DNA from: Sphingomonas sp. CFBP 13720
GTDB lineage: Bacteria; Pseudomonadota; Alphaproteobacteria; Sphingomonadales; Sphingomonadaceae
NCBI RefSeq assembly: GCF_014842075.1
Contig: NZ_JACYVA010000003.1
Location: 186,001 to 250,000 of the forward strand
DNA: 64,000 bases
Direction: 5' to 3'
Shown here: positions 18,398 through 26,504 of the stretch, piece by piece
Layout: the number at the start of each line of letters is the position of its first letter
Position numbering within the stretch: position 1 is the first letter of the stretch
The notes under the pieces: model-generated
Databases searched by the model: none
The model's input: the letters and a program-made list of their open reading frames with translations, nothing else
Told to the model about the DNA's origin: nothing
Made by a program: the position numbers and the translations under genes

Positions 18398-20613
18398 AGA
18401 CCAATTCGCTCCGTATGGACGCACCCGTCGAACACAGCCTGCTGGACGACGGGGTGCAGGGTCTGATCGGCAAGGGGCTGGTGCGTGTCGACGGACCGCT
18501 GAAGGTTGCGGGACAGGCGACCTATGCCGCCGAATACGAGTTTCCCGATCTGGCGTACGGCTTCCTCGTCCGCGCGACCTTCCCCGCCGGCAAGATCACC
18601 TCCATCGATGCGGAAGGGGCGAAGGCGCTGCCCGGCGTGATCGACGTGGTGGTGGACCTGAAGACCTTCATCCGCAACGCGCAGCAGGGCGGGGAAACCT
18701 CCGCGCCGACACAGGGGGTGGCCGACGTCGCCTATTTCGGCGAACCGGTCGCGATCGTCGTGGCCGAAAGCTATGAGATCGCGCGCGACGCGGCGCAGCT
18801 GGTGGCGATCCGCTTTACGCCGCAGGACGGCGTGTTCACCTTCGACGACAATCTGTCGACCGCCGCCAAACCGGCACAGGGGACCATCCCGCCCTATCAG
18901 AAACAGGGAGATATCGACGCGGCGATGGAACGCGCGGCGTTCACCGTGGACGACGTATGGACCACGCCGTCGCAGAATTCGGCGGCGATGGAGCCGCATG
19001 CATCGATCGCGGTTTGGGACGACAACGGCCTGTCGCTGTACGGCGCGTATCAGATGCCGTCGTCGGACAAGCAGCAACTGGCCAAGGCGCTGGGCGAACG
19101 CGCGTCGAAGGTGCGGATCGTCGCACGCTATGTCGGCGGCGGGTTCGGATCGAAGCTGGGGATCGCGCCCGAATCGGTCGCGACCGCGATCGCCGCCAGG
19201 AAGATCGGACGACCGGTCAAGACGGTGATGACCCGGCAACAGGTATTCGACGCCACCGTGCGCCGGTCGAACACGCGCCAGCGTTTCCGGCTTGCCGCCA
19301 ATGCCGATGGTACGCTGATCGGCATCGGGCACGAGACGATCTGTTCCAACCTGCCGGGCGAACAATATTTCGAACCGGCGGGCGCGGCGACGCAATTCCT
19401 GTATGCCGGTGAACACCGGTCGATCACGCACGACGTGGTCGAATTGAACCGTACGCTGTCGGGATCGATGCGCGCGCCGGGCGAGGCGGTCGGCCTGCTG
19501 GTGCAGGAGAACGCGATGGACGAGCTGGCGGAGGCGATCGGCATCGATCCGGTCGAGCTGCGCAAGCGCAACGACCCCGATCGCGATCCGATGAAGGACA
19601 TTCCCTATTCCACCCGCGCGCTGACGCGGTGTCTGGACGAAGGGGCGAAGGCATTCGGATGGGCGGATCGCAACCCCACGCCCGGCGGACAGCGCGAGGG
19701 CGACTGGCTGATCGGACAGGGAATGGCATCGACCAGCCGGACCAACATGCTGCAACCGTCCGAAGCGGCGGTATCGATCGGCAGCGACGGTCGCGCGATG
19801 GTCGAAACCGACATGACCGATATCGGCACCGGCACCTACACGATCCTTGCGCAGATCGCGGGCGAGATGCTGGGGTTGCCGATCGAGCGCGTGACCGTGA
19901 AGCTGGGCGATACCGATTCGCCGCCGGGTGCCGGATCGGGCGGATCATGGGGTGCGGGCAGCAGCGGATCGTCGGTCTATCTGGCGTGCGAATCGCTGCG
20001 CGAACAGCTGGCGAAGGCGATGGACGTCGACCCCGCCGAGCTGACGCTGAAGGACGGCCATGCCATCGCCGGCAACCGGCAGGTGCCGATCGGGGATCTG
20101 GTCGGCAGCGGCATCGCCGCGCATGGCGCAATCAAGCCGGGCAAGCAGGAAAAGACGACCAGCCAGGCCAGTTACGGCGCGCATTTCTGCGAAGTGAAGG
20201 TCCATGCGGTGACCGGCGAGGTGCGGGTGACGCGCTGGCACGCGACGTTCGCGGCCGGTCGCATCCTGAACCAGCAGACCGCGCGGTCGCAATGTATCGG
20301 CGGCATCGTGTTCGGCATCGGTGCCGCGTTGACCGAAGAAGCGGTGCATGACGACCGCGACGGGCGGATCGTCAATCACGATCTGGCCGAATATCACGTG
20401 CCGGTCCATGCCGACATTCCGCCGATCGACATCGTCTTCCTCGACGAACGCGATCCCCACGCCAACCCGACGCATGCCAAGGGAATCGGCGAGCTGGGCA
20501 TCGGCGGCGCGGGTGCGGCGGTGACGAACGCGATCTACAACGCGACAGGAATCCGCGTGCGCGACTATCCCGCGACGCTGGACAAGCTGCTGGAAGGATT
20601 GCCGGCGGTTTAG
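18394..20613 (+). CDS. Aldehyde oxidoreductase molybdenum-binding subunit, second copy
   Basis: Catalytic subunit (739 aa) of the second xanthine oxidase-family enzyme. Cofactor and active-site loops are GGGFGSKLG (near residue 248), [18 protein letters not shown] and [12 protein letters not shown], where Glu near 698 is the expected base. It differs from the copy at 3500 in the N-terminal 30 residues and in substrate-channel segments (for example [12 protein letters not shown]), so the substrate range may differ. A hairpin follows at 20646. Confidence 0.92.
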   Translation: MKTNSLRMDAPVEHSLLDDGVQGLIGKGLVRVDGPLKVAGQATYAAEYEFPDLAYGFLVRATFPAGKITSIDAEGAKALPGVIDVVVDLKTFIRNAQQGGETSAPTQGVADVAYFGEPVAIVVAESYEIARDAAQLVAIRFTPQDGVFTFDDNLSTAAKPAQGTIPPYQKQGDIDAAMERAAFTVDDVWTTPSQNSAAMEPHASIAVWDDNGLSLYGAYQMPSSDKQQLAKALGERASKVRIVARYVGGGFGSKLGIAPESVATAIAARKIGRPVKTVMTRQQVFDATVRRSNTRQRFRLAANADGTLIGIGHETICSNLPGEQYFEPAGAATQFLYAGEHRSITHDVVELNRTLSGSMRAPGEAVGLLVQENAMDELAEAIGIDPVELRKRNDPDRDPMKDIPYSTRALTRCLDEGAKAFGWADRNPTPGGQREGDWLIGQGMASTSRTNMLQPSEAAVSIGSDGRAMVETDMTDIGTGTYTILAQIAGEMLGLPIERVTVKLGDTDSPPGAGSGGSWGAGSSGSSVYLACESLREQLAKAMDVDPAELTLKDGHAIAGNRQVPIGDLVGSGIAAHGAIKPGKQEKTTSQASYGAHFCEVKVHAVTGEVRVTRWHATFAAGRILNQQTARSQCIGGIVFGIGAALTEEAVHDDRDGRIVNHDLAEYHVPVHADIPPIDIVFLDERDPHANPTHAKGIGELGIGGAGAAVTNAIYNATGIRVRDYPATLDKLLEGLPAV

Positions 20614-20645
20614 GTCGGCTCGTCCGTCATGGGGGACGCGGCCAA

Positions 20646-20678
20646 GCGATGCCGGAAGGGAAATCCGTCCGGCATCGC
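20646..20678. terminator. Hairpin downstream of the second aldehyde oxidoreductase operon
   Basis: GCGATGCCGGA (20646-20656) pairs with TCCGGCATCGC (20668-20678), an 11-bp perfect stem with an 11-nt loop. It lies 33 bases past the operon stop. It lacks a T tract, so termination efficiency is uncertain. The remaining 150 bases up to sdhB should hold the sdhB promoter. Confidence 0.55.
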
Positions 20679-20827
20679 GCGCCCGCGCCCCGCGTGGGAC
20701 CGCGCGATATATACCAAAGGGCGGATACCCCTTGTTCGCATTTGCGGCATGCCCACCTGTCATGTATCTGACGCGCAAACCCGCCGGTGGGCGTCCGTCC
20801 CCCGGCCAAGCTGACCGAGCGAGCACC

Positions 20828-21607
20828 ATGGCCGAATTCCGTTTGCCCAAGAACAGCCGCATCCAGAAGGGCAAGACCTACAAGTCGGCCACGGCAGGCC
20901 GGATCAAGCAGTTCAAGGTCTATCGCTACGATCCCGATTCGGGCGCGAACCCGCGCTACGACACGTTCGAGATCGACCTCGACGAATGCGGCCCGATGGT
21001 GCTCGACGCACTCATCAAGATGAAGTCCGATCAGGACCCGTCGCTGACGTTCCGCCGGTCGTGCCGCGAAGGCATCTGCGGGTCGTGCTCGATGAACATT
21101 GACGGCCGCAACGGCCTTGCCTGCACCACCGCTATCGAGGACGTGAAGGGCGATATCCGCATCACGCCGTTGCCGCACATGGACGTCATCAAGGACCTGG
21201 TCCCCGACTTCACGCATTTCTATGCGCAATATGCGTCGATCAAGCCGTGGTTGCAGACGGTCACGCCCGAGCCTGCGGGCAAGGAACGGCTCCAGTCGCC
21301 CGAGGAGCGCGGCAAGCTGGACGGCCTGTACGAATGCATCCTGTGCGCGTGCTGCTCGACGTCGTGCCCTAGCTATTGGTGGAACAGCGACAAGTTCCTC
21401 GGTCCGGCGATCCTGTTGCAGGCATATCGCTGGCTGGCCGACAGCCGTGACGAGATGACCGGCGAGCGGCTGGACGAGCTGGAAGATCCGTTCCGCCTGT
21501 ATCGCTGCCACACGATCATGAACTGCGCGAACGTGTGCCCCAAGGGGCTGAACCCGGCCAAGGCGATCGCCGAGATCAAGAAGATGGAAGTCGAACGCGC
21601 GATCTGA
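20828..21607 (+). CDS. sdhB: Succinate dehydrogenase iron-sulfur subunit
   Basis: Electron-transfer subunit (259 aa) of complex II. The 2Fe-2S cysteines are in [15 protein letters not shown] and NGLAC. The 4Fe-4S and 3Fe-4S cysteines are in [16 protein letters not shown] and [17 protein letters not shown]. All ligands are intact and the length is normal. It lies 12 kb from sdhCDA and on the opposite strand, so complex II expression must be coordinated between two loci. zapE follows downstream after a repeat element. Confidence 0.96.
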   Translation: MAEFRLPKNSRIQKGKTYKSATAGRIKQFKVYRYDPDSGANPRYDTFEIDLDECGPMVLDALIKMKSDQDPSLTFRRSCREGICGSCSMNIDGRNGLACTTAIEDVKGDIRITPLPHMDVIKDLVPDFTHFYAQYASIKPWLQTVTPEPAGKERLQSPEERGKLDGLYECILCACCSTSCPSYWWNSDKFLGPAILLQAYRWLADSRDEMTGERLDELEDPFRLYRCHTIMNCANVCPKGLNPAKAIAEIKKMEVERAI

Positions 21608-21634
21608 TGGCTCTGCGGGGCAATTCTGCCTCCC

Positions 21635-21753
21635 CCGTTTGTCCTGAGTAGCCATTGAGCCTGTCGAAATGGCGTATCGAAGGATCGGCCCCGCCGCGCC
21701 AATCCCTCGATACGCGCCTTCATCTATGCTCAGTCGCTACTCAGGACGAACGG
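21635..21753. repeat. 119-bp imperfect inverted-repeat element between sdhB and zapE
   Basis: The ends CCGTTTGTCCTGAGTAGC (21635-21652) and GCTACTCAGGACGAACGG (21736-21753) are inverted repeats with one mismatch. Inner parts (ATTGAGCCTGTCG, TATCGAAGGA versus CCCTCGATACGC) also pair partly. The whole could fold into one long hairpin. It looks like a small non-autonomous intergenic repeat; partial copies lie at 15375-15535 and about 50080-50130. Confidence 0.65.
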
Positions 21754-21790
21754 ACTGGGGATGCAGGGACTATGGAACCCGACACCTGCC

Positions 21791-22897
21791 ATGACCGTAC
21801 TCGCCCGCTATGACTCGCTGATCGCCCACGGCGAGCTTCGCCCCGACCCCGAACAGCGCGCCGCCGCCGTGCGGCTCGATCGCCTCGCCACCGAAATCGA
21901 CAGTCCGCCGTCGCGCGGGCTGTTCGCGCGATTGACGCGGCGCGACGCGGCGGTGCCGCGCGGCGTGTATCTGTGGGGCGGGGTCGGGCGCGGCAAGTCG
22001 ATGCTGATGGACCTGTTCTACGACTGCGTCGCGACGACCGCCAAGCGCCGCGTCCATTTCCACGCCTTCATGATCGAGGTCCATGCCCGCCTTGCGGTCG
22101 AACGTGCGAAGGAACAGGGCAATCCGGTCCCGCCGGTAGCCGAGGCGCTGGCGAAAGACCTGAAGCTGCTCGCCTTCGATGAAATGGTCATCAACAATAC
22201 CGCCGACGCGATGGTGCTGTCGCGGCTGTTCACCGAAATGGTCCGCCACGGCGTGACGATGGTGGCGACGTCGAACCGCCCGCCGGTCGACCTGTACAAG
22301 AACGGGTTGCAGCGCGACGGCTTCCTGCCGTTCATCGCGCTGCTTGAGGAACGGCTGGACGTGCTGCCGCTCAACGGCCCGACCGATTATCGCCGCGACC
22401 GGTTGGGACAGCTCGATACGTGGCTGGTGCCCAATGGCGCGGACGCGACCGCGCAACTGTCGGCGGCGTTCTTTCGCCTGACCGACCATGCGGTCGAGGA
22501 TCGCGACCATGTCCCGTCCTGCGATATCGACGTGGGCGGCGGACGGATGCTGCATGTGCCGAAGGCGTTGAAGGGCGTTGCGGTGTTCAGCTTCAAACGG
22601 CTGTGCGGCGAAGCGCGCGGCGCGCCCGACTATCTGGCGGTGGCACGGGCGTTCCATACCGTCATCCTCGTCGGCATCCCCGTTCTAGGCCCGGAAAACC
22701 GCAACGAAGCGGCACGCTTCGTCACGTTGATCGACGCGCTGTACGAATATGGCGTCAAGCTGCTCGCCGCCGCCGACGCCCAGCCCGCCGACCTGTATCC
22801 GCATGGGGACGGACGGTTCGAATTCGACCGGACGATCAGCCGGCTGGAGGAAATGCGGTCCGAGGACTATCTGGCCAAGGGGCATGGCGAGGGGTAA
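21791..22897 (+). CDS. zapE: Cell division protein ZapE (AFG1-like ATPase)
   Basis: P-loop ATPase (368 aa) of the ZapE/AFG1 family, associated with the division ring. Walker A GGVGRGKSMLMD (near residue 64) and Walker B KLLAFDEM (near residue 131) are present, as are the family N-terminus LARYDSLIAHGELRPD and VATSNRPP. The ATG at 21791 gives the usual N-terminus. An in-frame ATG at 21761 would start in the preceding repeat and add ten atypical residues. Neither has a strong ribosome binding site. Confidence 0.9.
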   Translation: MTVLARYDSLIAHGELRPDPEQRAAAVRLDRLATEIDSPPSRGLFARLTRRDAAVPRGVYLWGGVGRGKSMLMDLFYDCVATTAKRRVHFHAFMIEVHARLAVERAKEQGNPVPPVAEALAKDLKLLAFDEMVINNTADAMVLSRLFTEMVRHGVTMVATSNRPPVDLYKNGLQRDGFLPFIALLEERLDVLPLNGPTDYRRDRLGQLDTWLVPNGADATAQLSAAFFRLTDHAVEDRDHVPSCDIDVGGGRMLHVPKALKGVAVFSFKRLCGEARGAPDYLAVARAFHTVILVGIPVLGPENRNEAARFVTLIDALYEYGVKLLAAADAQPADLYPHGDGRFEFDRTISRLEEMRSEDYLAKGHGEG

Positions 22898-22930
22898 GTT
22901 TGCCGACCCCGTTCTTCACTCCAATTCGTC

Positions 22931-23005
22931 ACCCCAGCGAAGGCTGGGGTCTCCCGGTGGCAAAGGGCGCGTTTGGCCGCACCAGACCCCAGCCTTCGCT
23001 GGGGT
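22931..23005. repeat. Pair of inverted CCCCAGC-gaag-GCTGGGG palindromes
   Basis: ACCCCAGC-GAAG-GCTGGGGT (22931-22950) and ACCCCAGC-CTTC-GCTGGGGT (22986-23005) are two copies of one palindrome in opposite orientation. Each can form an 8-bp stem with a 4-nt loop. They lie between convergent zapE and hrpB, where they could act as terminators. The same pair arrangement recurs at 52111-52183. Confidence 0.75.
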
Positions 23006-23079
23006 GACGTTTAGGGTCCGTTTGGAAACACGCGAAAGAGCGAATTTCGAGGGCGCGCTTTCAAACAGACTCTAAAAAC

Positions 23080-25512
23080 TTACCGCCGCGCATCCGCCTT
23101 CTTCGTGCGCAGCGTCGCCGATGCCGCCGCCGGATCGTCGGGCCATGGGTGGCGCGGATAGCGCCCGCGCATTTCCTTCGACACGTCGTGCCAGCTTCCC
23201 GCCCAGAAGCCCGGCAGATCGCGCGTCGTCTGGATCGGACGGCCGGCGGGCGACGTCAGGCTAAACGTCAGCGGGATGCCGGCAACCATCGGATGGTCCG
23301 CCAGCCCGAACAGCGCCTGCACGCGCAGTTCGACGCGCGGCCCGCCTTCCGCAGCATAGTCGATCGCATGGCTCGACCCCGCCGGACTGTCGAACCGCGC
23401 CGGGGCCAGCCGCCGCACCGTCTGCATCCAGTCCCAGCCCGCCTGCCCTTCCAGCGCGCCGGCCAAGGCACCCGGATCGATCGCCTCCAGCCGCCGCTTG
23501 CCGGCCACCAGCGGCGCGAACCATTGATCGAGCGCGGCAAGCAGCTCACCATCGCCCAGCGGATCGTCCTGACCACGCATCGCCGCGACGAACGCCGACC
23601 GCCGCCGCAGCGCATCGGCACCCTCGCCCCACGGCACCAGCGACAGGTCGCGCCGGACCCCTTCGACCAGCGCCACCGCGATCTCCGCCGCCGATGCCGC
23701 CGCGTCGGGACCGGACGACAGCCGGATCGCGCCCAGCCGCCGTTCGCGCAGCGCGACCACGCCGCTGGTCGCGGGGTCGAAGGTCACGCTGCGCCGCGTT
23801 TCGATGCGGTCGCCGAACAGCGCCTCGACACTCGCCTGCGATATCGCCACCGCCGACAGGATGCGCGCGCCCGCCGCGCTGCCCTGCGTCTCCGCCACCG
23901 CCAGCCATTCGGCCGACCCGAGCGGGGCACCTTCCAGCCGGAACCCGCGCCCGCCGACCGATGCCCAGCGCTCGCCCGCCGCATCGCGCCGTCGGGCAAT
24001 CCGATCGGGAAACGCCAGCGCCACCGCCCGCGCCAGCGCGTCTTCTGGCGGATCGTCGTCCTGCCCCTTCACCAGCCGCCGCCAGCGTTCGCCCAGCCGT
24101 CGCGCGGCATCGGCGCGCTGGCCACGTTCGCTGCGCCAACGACGCCGACGCTGGTCGAGATCGACGTCGCTGCCGCCCAGCCCCCGTTCGCCCAGCAACA
24201 CCGCGACATCGGCGGCCGCACCGGCGAACCCCTGTTCGGCGGCGCGTAGCAGCATATGCCCCAGACGCGGCGACAGGGGCAGTTCGGCGATCGCCAGCCC
24301 GTGCGGCGTCGGTCGCCCGTCGTCGTCGATCGCGCCCAGCGTCGTCAGTCGCGCACGAGCTTCCCCGATCGCGGCGGGCGGCGGCGGATCGAGCCAGCGC
24401 AGCGTCGTCGGATCGCCCACCCCCCATTTGCCGCATTCGAGCACCAGTGCCGACAGATCGGCCTCTAGTATCTCCGGCGGATCGAAGCGTGGCAGTCCCG
24501 CCGTCGCCGCCGCTTCCCACAGGCGATAGGCGATCCCCGGCCCCTGCCGCGCGGCGCGTCCGGCACGCTGGGTCACGGCGGCCTGGCTGGCGCGTTCGGT
24601 CGTCAGCCGGGTCATCCCCGCCGCCCGGTCGTAGCGCGGACGGCGGGCCATGCCCGAATCGACCACGATGCGGATGCCGTCGAGCGTCAGCGACGTTTCG
24701 GCGATGCTGGTGGCGAGCACCACCTTGCGCCGTCCATCGGGATCGGGCGCGATCGCGGCGCGCTGTTCGGCAGGTAACAGCGTGCCGTGCAGCCGGTGCA
24801 GCACGATATCGGTCGGCAGCGTCAGGCGCTGTGCGGTCCGCTCGATCTCCGCTACGCCGGGCAGGAACGCGAGGATACCGCCCTCCCCCTCGATCAGCGC
24901 GGTGCGGATCGCGGCGGCGACGGCATCCTCGATCCGCTGTTCGGCGTTGCGACCGATATGCCGCAGGTCGAGCGGGAAGGATCGGCCCTCGCTCTGCAAC
25001 ACCGGCGCATCGTCCATCAACGCGGCAAACCGGTCGCCGTCGAGCGTCGCCGACATGGCGACGATGCGCAGGTCGGGGCGCAATGCCGCCTGTGCATCGA
25101 GCGCGAGGGCGAGACCGAAATCGCTGTCGAGGCTGCGTTCGTGCACTTCGTCGAACAGCACCGCCGATACGCCCGCCAGTTCGGGGTCGGACTGGATCCT
25201 CGCGACGAAGATGCCTTCGGTCATCACCGTCACCCGCGTCGCGCCCGAACGCTTGCTGTCCATGCGGGTGGCGTAGCCGAAGGTCCGCCCGACCGGCTCG
25301 TCGGCGGTCGCCGCCATCCGTTCGGCGGCGGCGCGGGCGGCGATGCGGCGGGGGGAGAGCAACAGGATCTCGCCGTCGCACCATGGCTCGGCCAGCAGCG
25401 CGGGCGCGACGGCGGTGGTCTTGCCCGCGCCGGGTGGCGCGACCAGCACCGCCGATGTCCGTGCGCGCAGGACCGCGAGCAGATCGGGCAGGACGGCATG
25501 GATCGGCAGCAT
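23080..25512 (-). CDS. hrpB: ATP-dependent helicase HrpB
   Basis: DEAH-type helicase of the HrpB family (810 aa). Walker A is APPGAGKTT (near residue 25), the Walker B box is DEVHERSLDSD (near residue 121), motif III is SATLD, and motif VI is QRAGRAARQGPG. The long HrpB-specific C-terminal half ends in TSPAGRPIQTTRDLPGFW and YPRHPWPDDP. The cellular role of HrpB is poorly defined. It probably has its own promoter. A long frame on the opposite strand is a codon-bias shadow. Confidence 0.94.
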   Translation of the reverse strand: MLPIHAVLPDLLAVLRARTSAVLVAPPGAGKTTAVAPALLAEPWCDGEILLLSPRRIAARAAAERMAATADEPVGRTFGYATRMDSKRSGATRVTVMTEGIFVARIQSDPELAGVSAVLFDEVHERSLDSDFGLALALDAQAALRPDLRIVAMSATLDGDRFAALMDDAPVLQSEGRSFPLDLRHIGRNAEQRIEDAVAAAIRTALIEGEGGILAFLPGVAEIERTAQRLTLPTDIVLHRLHGTLLPAEQRAAIAPDPDGRRKVVLATSIAETSLTLDGIRIVVDSGMARRPRYDRAAGMTRLTTERASQAAVTQRAGRAARQGPGIAYRLWEAAATAGLPRFDPPEILEADLSALVLECGKWGVGDPTTLRWLDPPPPAAIGEARARLTTLGAIDDDGRPTPHGLAIAELPLSPRLGHMLLRAAEQGFAGAAADVAVLLGERGLGGSDVDLDQRRRRWRSERGQRADAARRLGERWRRLVKGQDDDPPEDALARAVALAFPDRIARRRDAAGERWASVGGRGFRLEGAPLGSAEWLAVAETQGSAAGARILSAVAISQASVEALFGDRIETRRSVTFDPATSGVVALRERRLGAIRLSSGPDAAASAAEIAVALVEGVRRDLSLVPWGEGADALRRRSAFVAAMRGQDDPLGDGELLAALDQWFAPLVAGKRRLEAIDPGALAGALEGQAGWDWMQTVRRLAPARFDSPAGSSHAIDYAAEGGPRVELRVQALFGLADHPMVAGIPLTFSLTSPAGRPIQTTRDLPGFWAGSWHDVSKEMRGRYPRHPWPDDPAAASATLRTKKADARR

Positions 25513-25562
25513 GCGGCGGGCCTATCAGGTCCGGCTCGTTACGGGGAGGGGCGACCGCGAAC

Positions 25563-25588
25563 GGCGCGCGCAACACGGTGCGCGCGCC
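25563..25588 (-). terminator. 10-bp hairpin after the aldo/keto reductase gene
   Basis: GGCGCGCGCA and TGCGCGCGCC form a perfect 10-bp stem with loop ACACGG, ten bases past the aldo/keto reductase stop on the minus strand. There is no clear T tract. It also lies upstream of hrpB. Confidence 0.55.
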
Positions 25589-25597
25589 CTGCGAAGG

Positions 25598-26398
25598 TCA
25601 CAGCGTGTCGGGGTTGGGGCCGAGGCGTCCGTCGGCATCGTCCATCGCATCGATCGTCGCGATATCCTCCGCCGACAGGGTGATATGTTGTGCCGCGAGA
25701 TTCTCATCGATCCGCGCGCGCGACGATGCCTTCGGGATCACACCCAGCCCGGCCTGCAGATGCCATGCTAGGATCACCTGCGCCGGGGTCGCGCCGGTAC
25801 GCGCGGCGATTTCGCCGATGACAGGATCGGCGATCGTCCTGCCCTGCCCCAGCGGGCTCCAGCTTTGCGTCACGATACCCAGCCGTTCATGCGCCGCACG
25901 GGCCGCACGCTGCTGGAAATTCGGGTGCAGTTCGATCTGGTTGAGCGCGGGCACCACGCCGGTGGCATCCACGATGCGATCGAGATGATCGGGCGAGAAG
26001 TTCGACACGCCGATCGATATCGCCCGCTTCTCATCGCGCAACCGGACCAGCGCGCGCCATGTTTCGACATACAGGCCGTGCGACGGCATCGGCCAGTGGA
26101 TCAGGAACAAGTCGACGCTGTCGCGTCCCAGCTTCGCCAGACTGGCATCGAACGCACGCAGCGTGGCGTCGAACCCCATGTCGTCGCGCCACAGCTTGGT
26201 CGTCACGAACGCGTCGGTGCCCGCCGTCGCCTCGCCCACGCCGGCTTCGTTGCCGTAAAAGGCGGCGGTGTCGACCAGCCGGTATCCGGCGTCGAGCGCC
26301 TCACGCGACAGGCGCGCGGCGTCCTCGGGCGGCACCTGATAGGTGCCGAAGCCAATCGCGGGGATGGTGCGGCCGTCATTCAGGGTCAGATCGGTCAT
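25598..26398 (-). CDS. Aldo/keto reductase
   Basis: NADPH-dependent aldo/keto reductase (266 aa) of the 2,5-diketo-gluconate reductase-like group. The catalytic tetrad is visible as Asp in RLVDTAAFYGNE (with Tyr), Lys in VTTKLWRDD and His in FLIHWPMP. The C-terminal VIPKASSRARIDEN contacts NADPH phosphate in this family. AAGGA lies 7 nt before the ATG. The physiological aldehyde or ketone is not evident. Confidence 0.9.
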   Translation of the reverse strand: MTDLTLNDGRTIPAIGFGTYQVPPEDAARLSREALDAGYRLVDTAAFYGNEAGVGEATAGTDAFVTTKLWRDDMGFDATLRAFDASLAKLGRDSVDLFLIHWPMPSHGLYVETWRALVRLRDEKRAISIGVSNFSPDHLDRIVDATGVVPALNQIELHPNFQQRAARAAHERLGIVTQSWSPLGQGRTIADPVIGEIAARTGATPAQVILAWHLQAGLGVIPKASSRARIDENLAAQHITLSAEDIATIDAMDDADGRLGPNPDTL

Positions 26399-26504
26399 GC
26401 AGCGTCCTTGGGAGTTCTCGTAAGTTTTCCCAACGCCTTACCGAACGTCAATATCCCGACGGAAGCATTGCCAAACGTAGGGCGACGCTGGCCGGCTGAA
26501 CCGG

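Noticed and set aside
22644-22659. Possible second sigma54 promoter (TGGCACG inside zapE)
   Set aside because: It lies within coding sequence and lacks the GC dinucleotide at the -12 position.
23694-25988. 764-residue open frame on the plus strand across hrpB
   Set aside because: It is antisense to a complete, motif-rich helicase gene. The translation is dominated by Arg, Pro, Ala and Ser with no domain pattern, as expected from G+C-rich codon bias.
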